A stretch of DNA of 64,000 nucleotides from the NCBI GenBank assembly GCA_029204225.1, contig CM055095.1, positions 67,109,940 to 67,173,939 of the forward strand, in the 5' to 3' direction. Under the pieces are notes generated by a model. The model was given only the letters and a program-made list of their open reading frames with translations. It was not told where the DNA came from and ran no database searches. The first letter of the stretch is position 1. Each line of letters opens with the position of its first letter. Positions 35,323 through 46,057 of this stretch are shown one piece after another. The DNA comes from Diphasiastrum complanatum (Eukaryota > Streptophyta > Lycopodiopsida > Lycopodiales > Lycopodiaceae). The position numbers and the translations under genes were made by a program.

Positions 35323-36806
35323 ATGGAATCTAAAAAGCTGCATAAGTTTCTCTCTAACGTCGGTGTTCAAGACAGGACTGAGTACTTTTCATTTCTTTTT
35401 TGACTTAAATTTGATGTCGATAGATTTGTGCTTGAGCACAAGTCTCACCTATTGGAATTATTCAAAAAGTTTCGGAGTAGCATCCTAGAATTATCTCTTG
35501 TTATTGATGGCCTGAAATTTATTCATTTCCATGAACTGATAGTTGCCCAGCCTGAAGCCAAGCACAAGCATGATAGGAAGTTTACCAAGCTTGACAAGAG
35601 CCTGAAGGTTGTATAATATCATGATCATGCAGGTTTATAGTTGAGGGCATAGCTTTTGTTTTCTTCATATCTGCCTTAATACCTGATGAAGGCCAATCTT
35701 CCAGATCAATTGGTGTTGGTTCTTCAAGTAGAACATCTACTCAGAGATGTACTGTCGATGTGGACAAAAATTTAGAAGACAAAAATTGGGTGATGAGGAA
35801 GAGGCTAGGCTGGCTTCGATGTATGACCCTACTCTGTCACAGTCAATGGTAATGTCTTCTACATAAGGTGTAGAAGAACACGATAAAAGCAAGACACTAC
35901 TTGACATTCCTGTATACCATATGAATAGCCTGCCATATTTTTTATTGAATGATATTGGGGATGTGTTCGACATGAGAGAGGACGAGATCCTATTTGTACT
36001 AGCCAATGCATTGTCAGAATTTTCGGATATAATAGACTTCAATCATGATGATTTAATTGAAGGGATTGACTATGAAGATGAAGGTGGTTGGAAGTTTGGG
36101 GAGCAGGCCTGACAAATTACAAGGCAACAATGTCTAGCCTATGGAGCAAATGCTCCTAGTGAGGAGGAGATCATTGAGTTTCAAAAAAGATATCCTCCTC
36201 CAGAGCAATACGTTTTTTCTGAGGATACGTTTCTTGCTGGGCATGACTTGCATGGAAAAGGATTGTTGGAGTATGACCAACATGACATGGTAATTTTTAT
36301 TTTCTTATTCCATCATAATCATATTTAGCATTGTATTCAATCAAAATCCATCTGAAAATCAAATTGATTACAAATTTTCGTATTTATGTTGCAGGACACA
36401 ATTGAAGTTGATGATTTTGCTACAAGAAGAGGAGGTGCTCGAGGTGTTGTTGGCCAAAAGGATTCAACATTGTGCCATTACCTGAAATGCTTTGTACAAA
36501 ATTAAATTTTATTTACAAGCAGGAACTATAGTAATGGCAATAAAGGCATTGTCCTATTTTTGTGATGGACATAGATATCCTAACAGTACATACAAAATCA
36601 TTCTTGTGAAGAGGGACATAACTATAAAAATATCGGGTTATGTTTCTGAAAATGTACCCAAAAGATCATCTGCTTTAGTAGTGTACGCAAGTTACATAGA
36701 GTTGAGCAAAAGAAGATCGATTGAGCATCTCAATCCATATGAAAGGAGACAATTTCTTCATGACCATACTGCTCAGCTGACCTTTGATACCGATGAGGAT
36801 ATGTAA
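35323..36806 (+). pseudogene. Second gene of the candidate element, product unknown, decayed
   Basis: ATG at 35,323 (MESKKLHKFLSNVGVQDR) opens a frame that is broken by one TGA at 35,401 but runs in phase to 35,616 (DRFVLEHKSHLLELFKKFRS, HFHELIVAQPEAKHKH). Further blocks in phase with each other, apart from TAA and TGA stops, are at about 35,775-36,289: GDEEEARLASMYDPTLSQS, LNDIGDVFDMREDEILF, DYEDEGGWKFGEQA and RYPPPEQYVFSEDTFLAGHD. A GT-AG intron at 36,290-36,394 (105 nt) follows, then DTIEVDDFATRRGGARG. The last block, 36,529-36,806, ends PYERRQFLHDHTAQLTFDTDEDM and is basic then acidic. No known domain is recognised. Its divergent placement from the H3-protease gene across a shared promoter suggests a common element. 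Confidence 0.5.
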
Positions 36807-36959
36807 TGTTTTAATTGTTTTCTATTACGGTGATGAAGTTGAGATATTTCTCCTCAGATATTGAAATGCCTTTTTGAATGAAATGAGATTTGTTAAATAT
36901 TTGGTTTGATATCTAAACTGTTTGTAGAACCATTGAAATAATTGATATAAGTAGCATTT

Positions 36960-39407
36960 CTTTGAATTATATCCTCCATGGTTGGTTGCTCGATGAAAAG
37001 CTCCTCTTGCTTGCCAATGCGATTTCTATACATACATCAGAAATCAAATATATGACGTTGTAGAACAATTTTTGCACAAAAACAAATAATGAATTACCAT
37101 ATAGTGTGTGACAGGATCCTCTCCCCAACATTCTGCTACCGATTTGACAAATATCTCACAATATTTTTGTAAATTTGCAATGTCGATTTTAGATAACTTT
37201 TCTTTTCGCAACATGCCAATCAAATTGTCGAGATTTTGGCATACTGCAGCTTTTTTTAATCGTGTTGCCCCTATCTTCAAAGTCTTTTGATGCTGCAACA
37301 ACGTCTTTCCAAACATTGTATGTCACGGTAGAAGACTTTCCAGTGTGATTGGATAAAAACCTTCTAGCTTTTGCACCTCCAATAGATGGCTTGTTTGAAA
37401 CGTTCCCTAATTTACTCGATAGTTTTTTCACTTTTTTTTATTTTTACATTCCCCTTGTGCAAACCTGCTTTTGAAAGTACTTGCTCTAATCTCTCAATTC
37501 CAATTTTAGAGGTCGATTCAGATTTGGTATTTCAGACATACAAAATATGATTGTAAATCAATTTTTCAATAATTCGTACCTCATCATGCAATGTGCATAT
37601 GTGAACATTGATCAAAGGAATTGCAAGCACACATCCAAAGTTCGAATCCTCTCGATCTCTTGTTGGACCAACTCTTGATCTTGTCAAATTCAAGTCCTTA
37701 CAATTCTTCATACAATACAAACAAGGATGTTTAGTATTTGCCCCATGCGAAACATTATACATACATTTCAGTGTCTTTAAATCACTTGCAAGATGCCATA
37801 AAATTTGAAACGTGCCATAGTTTGGCACATATATTTTGTTTCCACCCATGTGCTCTTCAATAATCTTCACATAATTTGAGGTCGAAAAAATCCACGACAA
37901 GATAGCATGGTCTTCTTTTAAAACCTGAAAAGTAACAAACACATACAAAGTTACGAACATTGACATTAGCAACTTAGGTGATAAAATACAATAACAAGTA
38001 AAATTGAAATATACCTGAAATGCTGCTAACCACCATATTTCATTCTCTGATTGAACACTAAATGATGAATCATTTGCATCATTTTCAGTATTGTTCAATG
38101 CTCTGTTCATAAAGGTGATACTTACCCGTTCCAATTTTTGTCCCTTAACAATTTCAGACTCATCAAGTTTAATAACCAATATTAATTTTCCTTGGACTTC
38201 TCTTTCAAATATTTTGTAATATATAATCATGTAAGCCACTACTTTGTTAATATCCAAAAATAAATTGCTGGACTCATTGTATTCCAATGTTCGACTCTCA
38301 CATGTATACAATTTCTTGATATGAAATGGTTCACCGATAAGCATAGTCATACTCTCATTAAGACAATATCTTGTTTTTTTTTACTCGAAGTGGACGAGAA
38401 AGAGGTAGCTTTCGAATCTTCACATGTGCAAAGTTGTACAATTTTAAACAATAGAGTATATGATTTACGACTAATTCCTGAATCATCACATGCTCCCTTG
38501 ATAACTCTTGCATCCAAGACATGTTGAATGCTCTGTATAATCACTGCAGCAATATCATTCTTAATCCTATCATAACGAGAATTCTTTAACATTTCTTTTG
38601 TAGTTTTTGATGACAATATAGAACCCAAAGATTTTCCAATACTCGTAGAATCTTTATAATGTTCTCTCGCCACCAAAGATGATCTACAAGACATAATAAA
38701 TAATTAAATTAGCAAGTAGTTGAAAAACAAGCACATAAAAACCTAGCAAGCGTGTCATTTGCTCTTTTAATTAATACTTACTTGAATGCTTGAATCCTTT
38801 TCTTCTTGTTTCCACTTCTTGAAGACAGATTATCTATGTCTTTTTTTTGGAAGTCGTTTGCATTTTCATATATTTAATTTTCTCCTGAGAACTTCAGCCT
38901 TCAACAATAGCACTCAAGCTTTCCCTTTTAAAATTCTCAACGTCTCTCAACATAAGTTGACTGGATATTTGAAGATCAATAACAATAGTTTGCAATTCTG
39001 ATATATTGGAGCTCAATTTCGTATTCTCGTATATTTGTTTCTGCAAATTATCTTGAAGTATTGCCTTCTCATTGTTTGTTTGATTCAACAAATACTCCAA
39101 TACTTGTGTTCGCTTCATTGCTTCATACATCCCGTATTGGCTCAACTTTTGACAGTATCCCAACAATCCACTATGTCCATTACACACAAAATTCAATAAT
39201 TGGCCAATAGTTTGAAAGTCCAAAAAACATCATGTACTTGGATCTTTGGGATAAATTGATCCAACTGTCCACAAATCGCTATTTCTACAATTTTTTTTAT
39301 CTAAGTTCTTTCTTACAAGTCTCATTAATCTGACCAGCTTTGGTGTTTTTCTTATAAATTGGAGCACAATCGCGTGGGAGCACAATATGAAGATCAAACT
39401 TTTCCAT
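36960..39407 (-). pseudogene. Spliced gene for a probable RNase H-fold (DDE-type) transposase, family not named
   Basis: ATG at 39,407 (MEKFDLHIVLPRDCAPIYKK). After a shift at about 39,300 follow NSDLWTVGSIYPKD and FLDFQTIGQLLNFVCNG, then a coiled coil (39,120-38,900). Introns with GT-AG ends: 38,684-38,781 (98 nt) and 37,925-38,014 (90 nt, a multiple of three, so the frame reads through). The core has ACDDSGISRKSY (about 38,500); ILVIKLDESEIVKG with an Asp codon at 38,162-38,164; HMGGNKIYVP and ASDLKTLKCMY; CLYCMKNC (37,721 down); and IPLINVHICTLHDEVRIIEKLI (37,600). VWKDVVAASKDFEDRG, with the likely last acidic helix FVKSVAECWGEDPVTHYM, ends near 37,100. Asp, a CxxC pair, a CTLH-x-x-x-RI-x-EK block and a late Glu/Asp-rich helix resemble uncharacterised transposase-like proteins known from diverse eukaryotes. 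Only a few stops and shifts interrupt it. Confidence 0.55.
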
Positions 39408-39593
39408 TATTTCAAAAATCAAACAAACTAAATCATGTAACGAAAAAACGATTCACACGAAACCAAAACAAGCTTGTAAATCATTAAACATGCATGTTAT
39501 ATGATCTACCTTTTAAATGTTTTCAAAGATTTTTGGAGGAAACACCAAATTATCCTCTCCTCCTCCTCCTGATACTGATATCTTCTTGAGAGG

Positions 39594-39872
39594 GTGGATA
39601 AAAGCTTTTTGGTGTGCTTAGGCGGCGTGTGCTTAGTCGACTGTGTGTATTCTCAGATATGGTTAAATATAATCATCAAAGGATGTCTTGTATCAACTTT
39701 TTATGATGAAATGGTAAGTTGTCCAACGATTGACATATTGCGCGATTTTCATTTAGTGGATATTTTTGTAGCTCGCCTCACTAGCCGCGATGGTGGCATA
39801 TCACTTCCTTACATCCCTCTATGGAAACGCTTTAGTGACAGTGATGAATCAACTATCTGCATTGTCATCTGA
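39594..39872 (+). CDS. Small frame of doubtful reality beside the palindrome array
   Basis: About 92 codons without an ATG at the start (GTG first). A TATA-like GGATAAAAGC overlaps its start, so it is unlikely to be translated from there. The later part (ARLTSRDGGISLPYIPLWKRFS) is not low-complexity. No family recognised. Confidence 0.15.
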   Translation: MDKSFLVCLGGVCLVDCVYSQIWLNIIIKGCLVSTFYDEMVSCPTIDILRDFHLVDIFVARLTSRDGGISLPYIPLWKRFSDSDESTICIVI

Positions 39873-40301
39873 ATGCTTTACTTTACTTCTTGTATGGGCA
39901 ACGATGGAAAGGCATTATCACTTGCCTTCTTGAGGCTTCTAAATAAGTATGAATGATTGTAGATGTCCAACGATGGACAGATTGCATACTCTTCTATTTG
40001 TAAATGATGGATCACAAGGTTGAGGTGTATCCTGGCCAACAATAGACAACAAACACCTTTTACCAATCCTCTGTTTGCTTACACTACTCCTACTGTCCAG
40101 CGATGGACAATAGGAGCACTTACTTTTTGAGTATATATGATTTAACTTGCTTGTTGTCTAGCGATGGACAACAAGCTAATAAACTCCTTATTCTTTGATG
40201 CTTCATACGTACATACCATCTATTATCCAACAATGGATAGAAGGTTGTTTTTTGGATCAACTTTAAAGTAAATGCATTCATTCTTTGGTCTAACAATGAT
40301 T
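39719..40301. repeat. Array of imperfect palindromes TGTCCARCGATGGACA
   Basis: Copies start at 39,719, 39,895, 39,964, 40,033, 40,094, 40,155, 40,224 and 40,286. From the second on, spacing is 69, 69, 61, 61, 69 and 62 bp. The best copies (39,964 and 40,094) have perfect 6-bp arms around a 4-bp centre. The word GCATACTCT recurs beside the first and last well-spaced copies. It lies just 5' of the transposase-like gene, where binding sites near a transposon end would be expected. Confidence 0.8.
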
Positions 40302-40580
40302 GCATACTCTCTAATATCACCCTCTGCTCAATATACGATACTAAACACTTATCGGTTTATGTGATAATGTAGCATTGTTTGGTTACTACGGTCTGTTATC
40401 ATTCACAGTCTGGTTCATATTATAACCCAACATCATCGTACTCCAAGCAAATGTATGCTGCCTACTGAGATTTCACAAAGCAAGCAGTTTAGCATACTCT
40501 GTACACTTTATCTAAACGTTTTTACATACTCTTAAACATAGCTATGGACTGGAAAAACTTTCTTTTTGTCGTTATGATAT
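40302..40580. other. Spacer, nothing recognised
   Basis: AT-rich DNA between the palindrome array and a long direct repeat. Confidence 0.4.
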
Positions 40581-41284
40581 AAAGAGTAAACCTTTACGAA
40601 AAAACAACAATGGCAGCCTCCCAAGAAGCCTCGTCTACAAACATTTAGGTATCACTTTTCGTTACCAATTTTTATACAAATTTCACAAAGCACAAACAAG
40701 AAAGGGATGAGCATTTCTTTATATCTACTTTTCCTTAGCACTATTCTCAAAATTTTTATCCAAAAAAAATGACTAAAGTAAAAGATACTACATCCATAAA
40801 GCTGATCAACTAATTGATTCTTTAAGAAACCCTTGTCAAAAACCTTACAATGGGGACTCCAATAAAACGGTCCTAGATAACATGGATATGCATAAGATAC
40901 ATAGTTTCTACGAAAGGGTTAGAATGGCATGGATCTGCCCTAATACCTTGTAGAAACTTTGGAAATCTCTCACTTATAATTGATTATGTCTATCCAAAGA
41001 AATGTCCTTATACCATGGTTGATATATGATTTCGGTATGGCATGATTTTGTGCAAAAAGAATCATACAATCAATCATGGCAAATCTTAAACTTACACTAG
41101 TAAGTGTTACTTTAGACTTCAAGTGAGATACAACTAGAAAGCATGGATATGCTCAGGAGTATGGACAACAGTGCGTGACATACCTTGCTCTGCAAGGGTC
41201 ACTTGGGTTAGCATGGCATGGATTTGCCCTAATATTAGCACACGTGTCCACACCAAGTCTTCTGGCTAAGCAAATTAAAAACGG
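40581..41284. repeat. Long direct repeat, copy 1 (704 bp)
   Basis: Starts AAAGAGTAAACCTTTACG and ends CTAAGCAAATTAAAAACGG. It matches copy 2 along its full length with scattered differences. No clear TG...CA ends. Confidence 0.85.
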
Positions 41285-41859
41285 TTAAAACTTTTCATAC
41301 TCTTTTATTACTAAAAACGAACGGATATGGACCAACTGCCCGTAAGCTGATCAGCATGGCACTCGCCCTGATATGGTGATATAACGGCTTGGCCTATCGC
41401 CAAAACATTGTTTGAATGGGAAGACTGGACTATGTTTTAAATGTTATGCAAAGCTGTCAAGTAGTAAAACTTCTTTTGGACATGAATAACAACTGACACT
41501 CGGCTATGACACATGTATTCCTCACTAAACTAACTTGTGCGGTTGTGTTTTGTGGAATGGTGGCAGGTATCAACTGGACGTCTTGAGAGTGGTTATGCTT
41601 TATGGTGCTTTTTAGTACTGTATTTTAGTTTTCAATTATATTTTACCTTGTTGGATTATGAATAAAGGCTTCAAAAGATTTCAGTCTTGCTTTGTCAAGA
41701 GGAACTAAGTGCAGTCTTGTATCTCTCTCTATGCATCTTGGTGGTGTAAATCCGACTATTCCTTGGTTGAGATAGTACTGAAACCTTTACCTTTTATCCG
41801 ATTCATAAGCTAACAAAGGTCTTTTTTTTATGGTTTAGTCCACAGGATGGTTTCAGGAT

Positions 41860-42204
41860 GCTGCTTCTTTGGATTATGGGGAGCCCCTTCCTCCGCCTAA
41901 CCATTTTGTTCAGACACTGATTTGTTGTATGAAAAAGGTCATTGAGATGCATAATTTTGTCATTAACACTGATAGGGCTACATGTTCTTCTGCTGGACCT
42001 AAGGATAAAATTCTTTGCCTTATTGATCTGCTTGAAACTATTGACTGGGTAAAGATTTATCTTGAGTTTGTTAAGGAGAAAGACTCTCTGAGCTTAGTGG
42101 AAAATCTTTACACTCATCTTAATGATTTTGTTGAAAAATTTGAAGAAGAGGAGCCAAATAGTACATTAGTGGCGAGACCCACTAAGTGCCCAACAAGAAG
42201 CTAG
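41860..42204 (+). CDS. Exon-like open frame of unknown function
   Basis: About 114 codons after an acceptor-like TTTCAG at 41,849, opening FQDAASLDYGEPLPPPNHF and continuing with NHFVQTLICCMKKVIEMHNF and DLLETIDWVKIYLEF. It ends with an acidic segment (DFVEKFEEEEPN) and a basic tail before TAG. There is no ATG near its start, so it would need an upstream exon. The composition looks coding rather than random. It lies between the 704-bp repeats and could be element cargo or a gene relic. Family not recognised. Confidence 0.3.
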   Translation, partial: AASLDYGEPLPPPNHFVQTLICCMKKVIEMHNFVINTDRATCSSAGPKDKILCLIDLLETIDWVKIYLEFVKEKDSLSLVENLYTHLNDFVEKFEEEEPNSTLVARPTKCPTRS

Positions 42205-42347
42205 TTGATATGGGCAATACAAGCCGCATGGATCAAGGGAGAGACTTAATAGAGTTAGCTACCAGCATGATCATGAAGGTGGTGTCGACGAAAATAGTAA
42301 GGACAAAGAGCATGAAATTTTTGAGATAGAGATAGCTCACTAAAAGA

Positions 42348-42655
42348 TGGGGTGTACTCGTAGAGTCACAATAAGCAAAAGTCCCTCATACACATGTCCA
42401 AATGTTATGCCTTGTTCCATAGGAGGGAAAGTTTTTTGGCTAGTGATCATATGTATTTTATTCACATGTGTGTATCAGGACTAAATTTTTCATACTTTAT
42501 TGAAGGATCAAGGGGTGTACTCTTAGAGTCACAATAAGCAAAAGCCCCTCCAACACATGTACAAATGGTATGTTTTGTTCCATAGGAGGGGGAAGTTTTT
42601 TAGCTTGTGAATAAATGTATATATTTATACGTGTGTATCATGACTAGATCACAAC
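42348..42655. repeat. Tandem duplication, unit about 160 bp
   Basis: Two copies of GGGGTGTACTCKTAGAGTCACAATAAGC with following CAAAAG, CCCCTC, ACACATG and CATAGGAGGG words, starting at about 42,349 and 42,512. Confidence 0.8.
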
Positions 42656-42767
42656 GATAGCATGTATAGAAACCAACCCATGATGTTAAATGTTGAGCTT
42701 TTTTGGGTGTTGAGATTTTTGGGTGTTAAATTTTGAGCTTTTATGGGTGTTGTTATGCACAACTAAT

Positions 42768-43471
42768 AAAGAGTAAAACTTTATGAAAAAACAACAATGG
42801 CAGTCTCCCAAGCAGTCTCGTCTACAAACATTCACGTATGACTTTTCGTTATCGATTTTTATACGAATTCCACAAAGCATGAACAAGAAAGGGATGAGCA
42901 TTTCTTTATATCCACTTTTCTTCAACACTACTCTCAAAATTTTATCCAAAAAAAAAATGACTAAAGTAAAAGATACTACATCCATAAAGTTAATCGACTA
43001 ATTGATTCATTAAAAAACCCCTGTCAAAAACCTTATAGTGGGGACTCCAATAAAACGGTCTTAGACAGCATGAATATGTGTAAGATATGCAGTTTCTACG
43101 AAAGGTTAGAGTGGCACAAATCTGCCCTAATACCTTGTAAAAACTTTGGAAATCTCTCACCTATAATTAATTTTGTCTATCCAAAGCAATGTCCCTATAC
43201 CATGGTTGATATATGATTTTTGTATGGCCTGATTTTGCATAGAAACAATCATACAATCAATCATGACAAATTTTAAACTTACCCTAATAAGTGTTACTTT
43301 AGACTTCTGGTGGGATACAACTGGAAAACACGGATATGCTCAGGAGTATGGAGAACAGTGCGTGACATACCTTGCTCTACAAGGGTCACTTGGGTTAGCA
43401 TGGCATGGATTTGTCCTAATACCAGCACACGTGTCCACACCAAGTCTTCTGGCTAAGCAAATTAAAAACAG
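42768..43471. repeat. Long direct repeat, copy 2 (704 bp)
   Basis: Same length and order as 40,581-41,284; the two copies are separated by 1,483 bp. Confidence 0.85.
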
Positions 43472-43530
43472 CTAATTGACACCAAAAATAGCGAAGAACC
43501 AGAGAACCCTCACCAAACTGAATTTTTTTG

Positions 43531-43532
<2 letters not shown>

Positions 43533-43601
<69 letters not shown>
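43533..43601. repeat. (TA)n microsatellite
   Basis: About 34 uninterrupted TA units; frames coding Ile-Tyr runs across it are artefacts. Confidence 0.98.
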
Positions 43602-43602
<1 letters not shown>

Positions 43603-44395
43603 TATCAACTTTCACCAATTTGCCAATAGGTACTTTTCCTTGGTTTCTAGCTCCAAACAATTCTCCAAAGGTTAATATAGTCAAAAAGTTGGCCGGTGAA
43701 GGTTCCCAACCCTTTGAGATCAAACAAGTTCAAGTAATCCTCACCAACCTTTGCCAACCCTTGTCAACCTTCTCCAATGCATGAACAATCTTCGTCGAGC
43801 TTAGAATAGTTGTAAAATATTGTTCTATAGTCTCAGTGAAGATGGCGAAGGTTACGAAGATCAGTATGACCTCCGTCGAAAGTTCCCAGCCCTCTGAGAG
43901 TTAAATTGCCATCAGAACCTTTGCCAATCCATCTCTTACTGAGCTCTCTAATCACCATTTAAGTCTTCCCTGCAAGTTGGCAAAGATTCTCAACCTAGAT
44001 CATGTTCAAACAACCTTCAGAACCCTCGTCGACCCATCCTTTTCTTGCAAGAACACTCACCGAACTCCTTGAAGTGGTAAAATACTGAACTAAACCATAT
44101 GTGAGGCAAAGTCTCCTGATAAAAAAATCAAAAAAAATTCCAAAAAATTGTCGCATCTGCTAGTGGCTTGAACCACAAAACACTCGTTCAATCCTACAAT
44201 CTTTCAAAACAAACACGTCAATTGATGAGCACATGATTCATACAATATTCTCGTTATCTACTAATTCAAAATTATATGCTATCCATCTCTCATTTCCTAG
44301 TCAGTATACAAATAATATCGTGTGTCCTTAATTATCTTCATTAAAGGATGGCTAGTTATTCAAAATTATGTAATTTAACCTCTTTGAAGGTATAA
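43602..44395. other. Intergenic, nothing recognised
   Basis: C/T-rich DNA with recurring AACCTTCNCC words; no gene seen. Confidence 0.4.
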
Positions 44396-44690
44396 TTTTG
44401 TTTGTCGTATTTTTGCATGTATTGTGCTCCTTCAGCTCAGCCAACTCTTCCTCGACAAGAGCCTTCGCATCCTTGAGCGGTTGTAAGAACTCGACTCGAA
44501 AATTTTTGAGCATCTGGCCTTGGAGCTGGTTCAGCTTTGTGAGGTCGACTGTGATTGACCCTGCATTGGTGCTCAAAGAAAGAGCAGCTTCTGCCTTTAT
44601 TCGTGCCATTCGAACCTCTTGTAAATATTTCTGGAGATCGACGTGATGTTGATGTCCATCTCCATTCCATGTTCCATCCCCTCTTAGCAC
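44396..44690 (-). pseudogene. Coiled-coil fragment, possible transposon or gene relic
   Basis: About 90 codons with heptad-like content (QKYLQEVRMARIKAEAALSL, LQGQMLKNFRVEFLQPLKDA, LVEEELAELKEH). No ATG with context, and no domain recognised. Confidence 0.25.
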
Positions 44691-44937
44691 TGATTTTAAT
44701 CCATATCAGTATAACCTTCATCTTGTTCACCTATTATATCAATGTGTTACTCCACATGTTATTTTTTTGTTCGTAATTTTTTCATTCATACTGATCAATT
44801 TTTTATTTATTCTTTTATTTTCTTGTTTCAAAAAAAGATTGAGACACCACAATTGGGCAACTCTTGAAGCAATCTCTTACATCACAACAATACTACATTC
44901 CATCCCTACCAAGTTTGTGACATTATCTTCATTTTAG

Positions 44938-45234
44938 ATGTTTTTCGATGAGATAGTTCATCAATATACCAGACGACTGTATAATCTGGTGAAAGACAAT
45001 GATCTACTGAGCCCAGAGTCCATAATGTACAACTACTATATCGGAGTACTCGACAAGATCAAATATGGTATGAAGAAGTTCACATCCTACACTTCATTGC
45101 CACAAAATCTATCAAGATGTTGTAATCATGGAAAATCTTATCTTAAAAAGAAGAGAGTAGATAACTTATGTCCAAACAAAGAGATATCAGATGGGGAATT
45201 AAAAAAATCTGAAGGTTCACTGCTAGTCGAGTAG
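44938..45234 (+). pseudogene. Gag-like fragment
   Basis: 98 codons with the feel of a retroelement capsid C-terminus (FFDEIVHQYTRRLYNLVKDN, SPESIMYNYYIGVLDKIKYGMKKF). A basic stretch follows (YLKKKRVDNLCP). The order, an acidic helix, a short YYxG segment and then Lys-rich sequence, is like gypsy gag. The downstream frame at 45,528-45,809 may continue the same element but has no motif. Tentative. Confidence 0.35.
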
Positions 45235-46038
45235 ACAAGGGCGGAAGGCTACGAATCATCAAGGAGTGCAAAGGAGTCAAGCGGATAAGGTGCAATAAGT
45301 GACCACAAACCTAGTACTTCAAGTTATGACTATAATCAAACTCAGGCTCGCAAAGTAAAGTTTCTTGAGAAAAACCAATATATACTGCTTTGAGGATCAT
45401 CAAAGTACAAGATGTCTAATCAAGAATCCGTGCCTCTTACAAAGACAAAATGTGAAGCAGAAAGTTCGACAACAAGATCAAAGGTCAAAACCATAATCAA
45501 GCCAACAAGGAGATTACTAGACGGCGGATGGATGTCAAATTGATCCATCTAAATCATGATTTTCTTCAACAAAAAGTGAAAGTATCGGTCATATCATCTT
45601 GCATGTCACCAAACTCATTAGTTAGGAGGCACTTAGCTTACGTAGATCTACATGCACCAATATTGTACCATTCACATGCAGACTTAATGTGCTACAAAAG
45701 AAAAAATTTACTGCCACCTGGGTATGAAACAAATGAGAAAGAAGTCAATTTGACAAAAGTACCAAAGTATGCAGACACACCCATGGGCAAACTGACAACA
45801 ACATCATAGAAGACGGAGTTGGACGATTGACTATGGAGGAGAGTTTTCAGTTTCAAGAGTACTAAGAATACCTAGATAGACACAACAATCAAGTGAGCAT
45901 GTCTTATCCACATTATGAATTGGGAGAGTCTATGACACTGGGAGCAATTACGCCGATTGTTGGGTTCTGATAGTTTGCTTGTTGGCTCTAATACCACTTG
46001 TCAGGGTGGTACAAGCTTTAGGGATTAATTATTTATCA

Positions 46039-46050
46039 GCTTTGATACCA
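46039..46050 (-). other. Primer-binding site, minus strand
   Basis: The minus strand reads TGGTATCAAAGC next to the left end of a copia LTR. A second variant, TGGTATTAGAGCC, lies 50 bp further (about 45,981-45,993). Confidence 0.5.
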
Positions 46051-46057
46051 GTCTTTC

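Noticed and set aside
35237-35488. 83-codon plus-strand frame
   Set aside because: Shadow of the frame starting at 35,323, which has the better composition and continues past a single TGA.
32288-40870. Inverted match AGTCCCCAT (32,290) and ATGGGGACT (about 40,855) as terminal inverted repeats of the candidate element
   Set aside because: Only about 11 bp, beside a poly-G run on one side, and the right copy is inside the 704-bp direct repeat and also present at 43,038. Probably chance.
43472-43784. Ile-Tyr repeat frames on both strands
   Set aside because: Artefact of the TA microsatellite.
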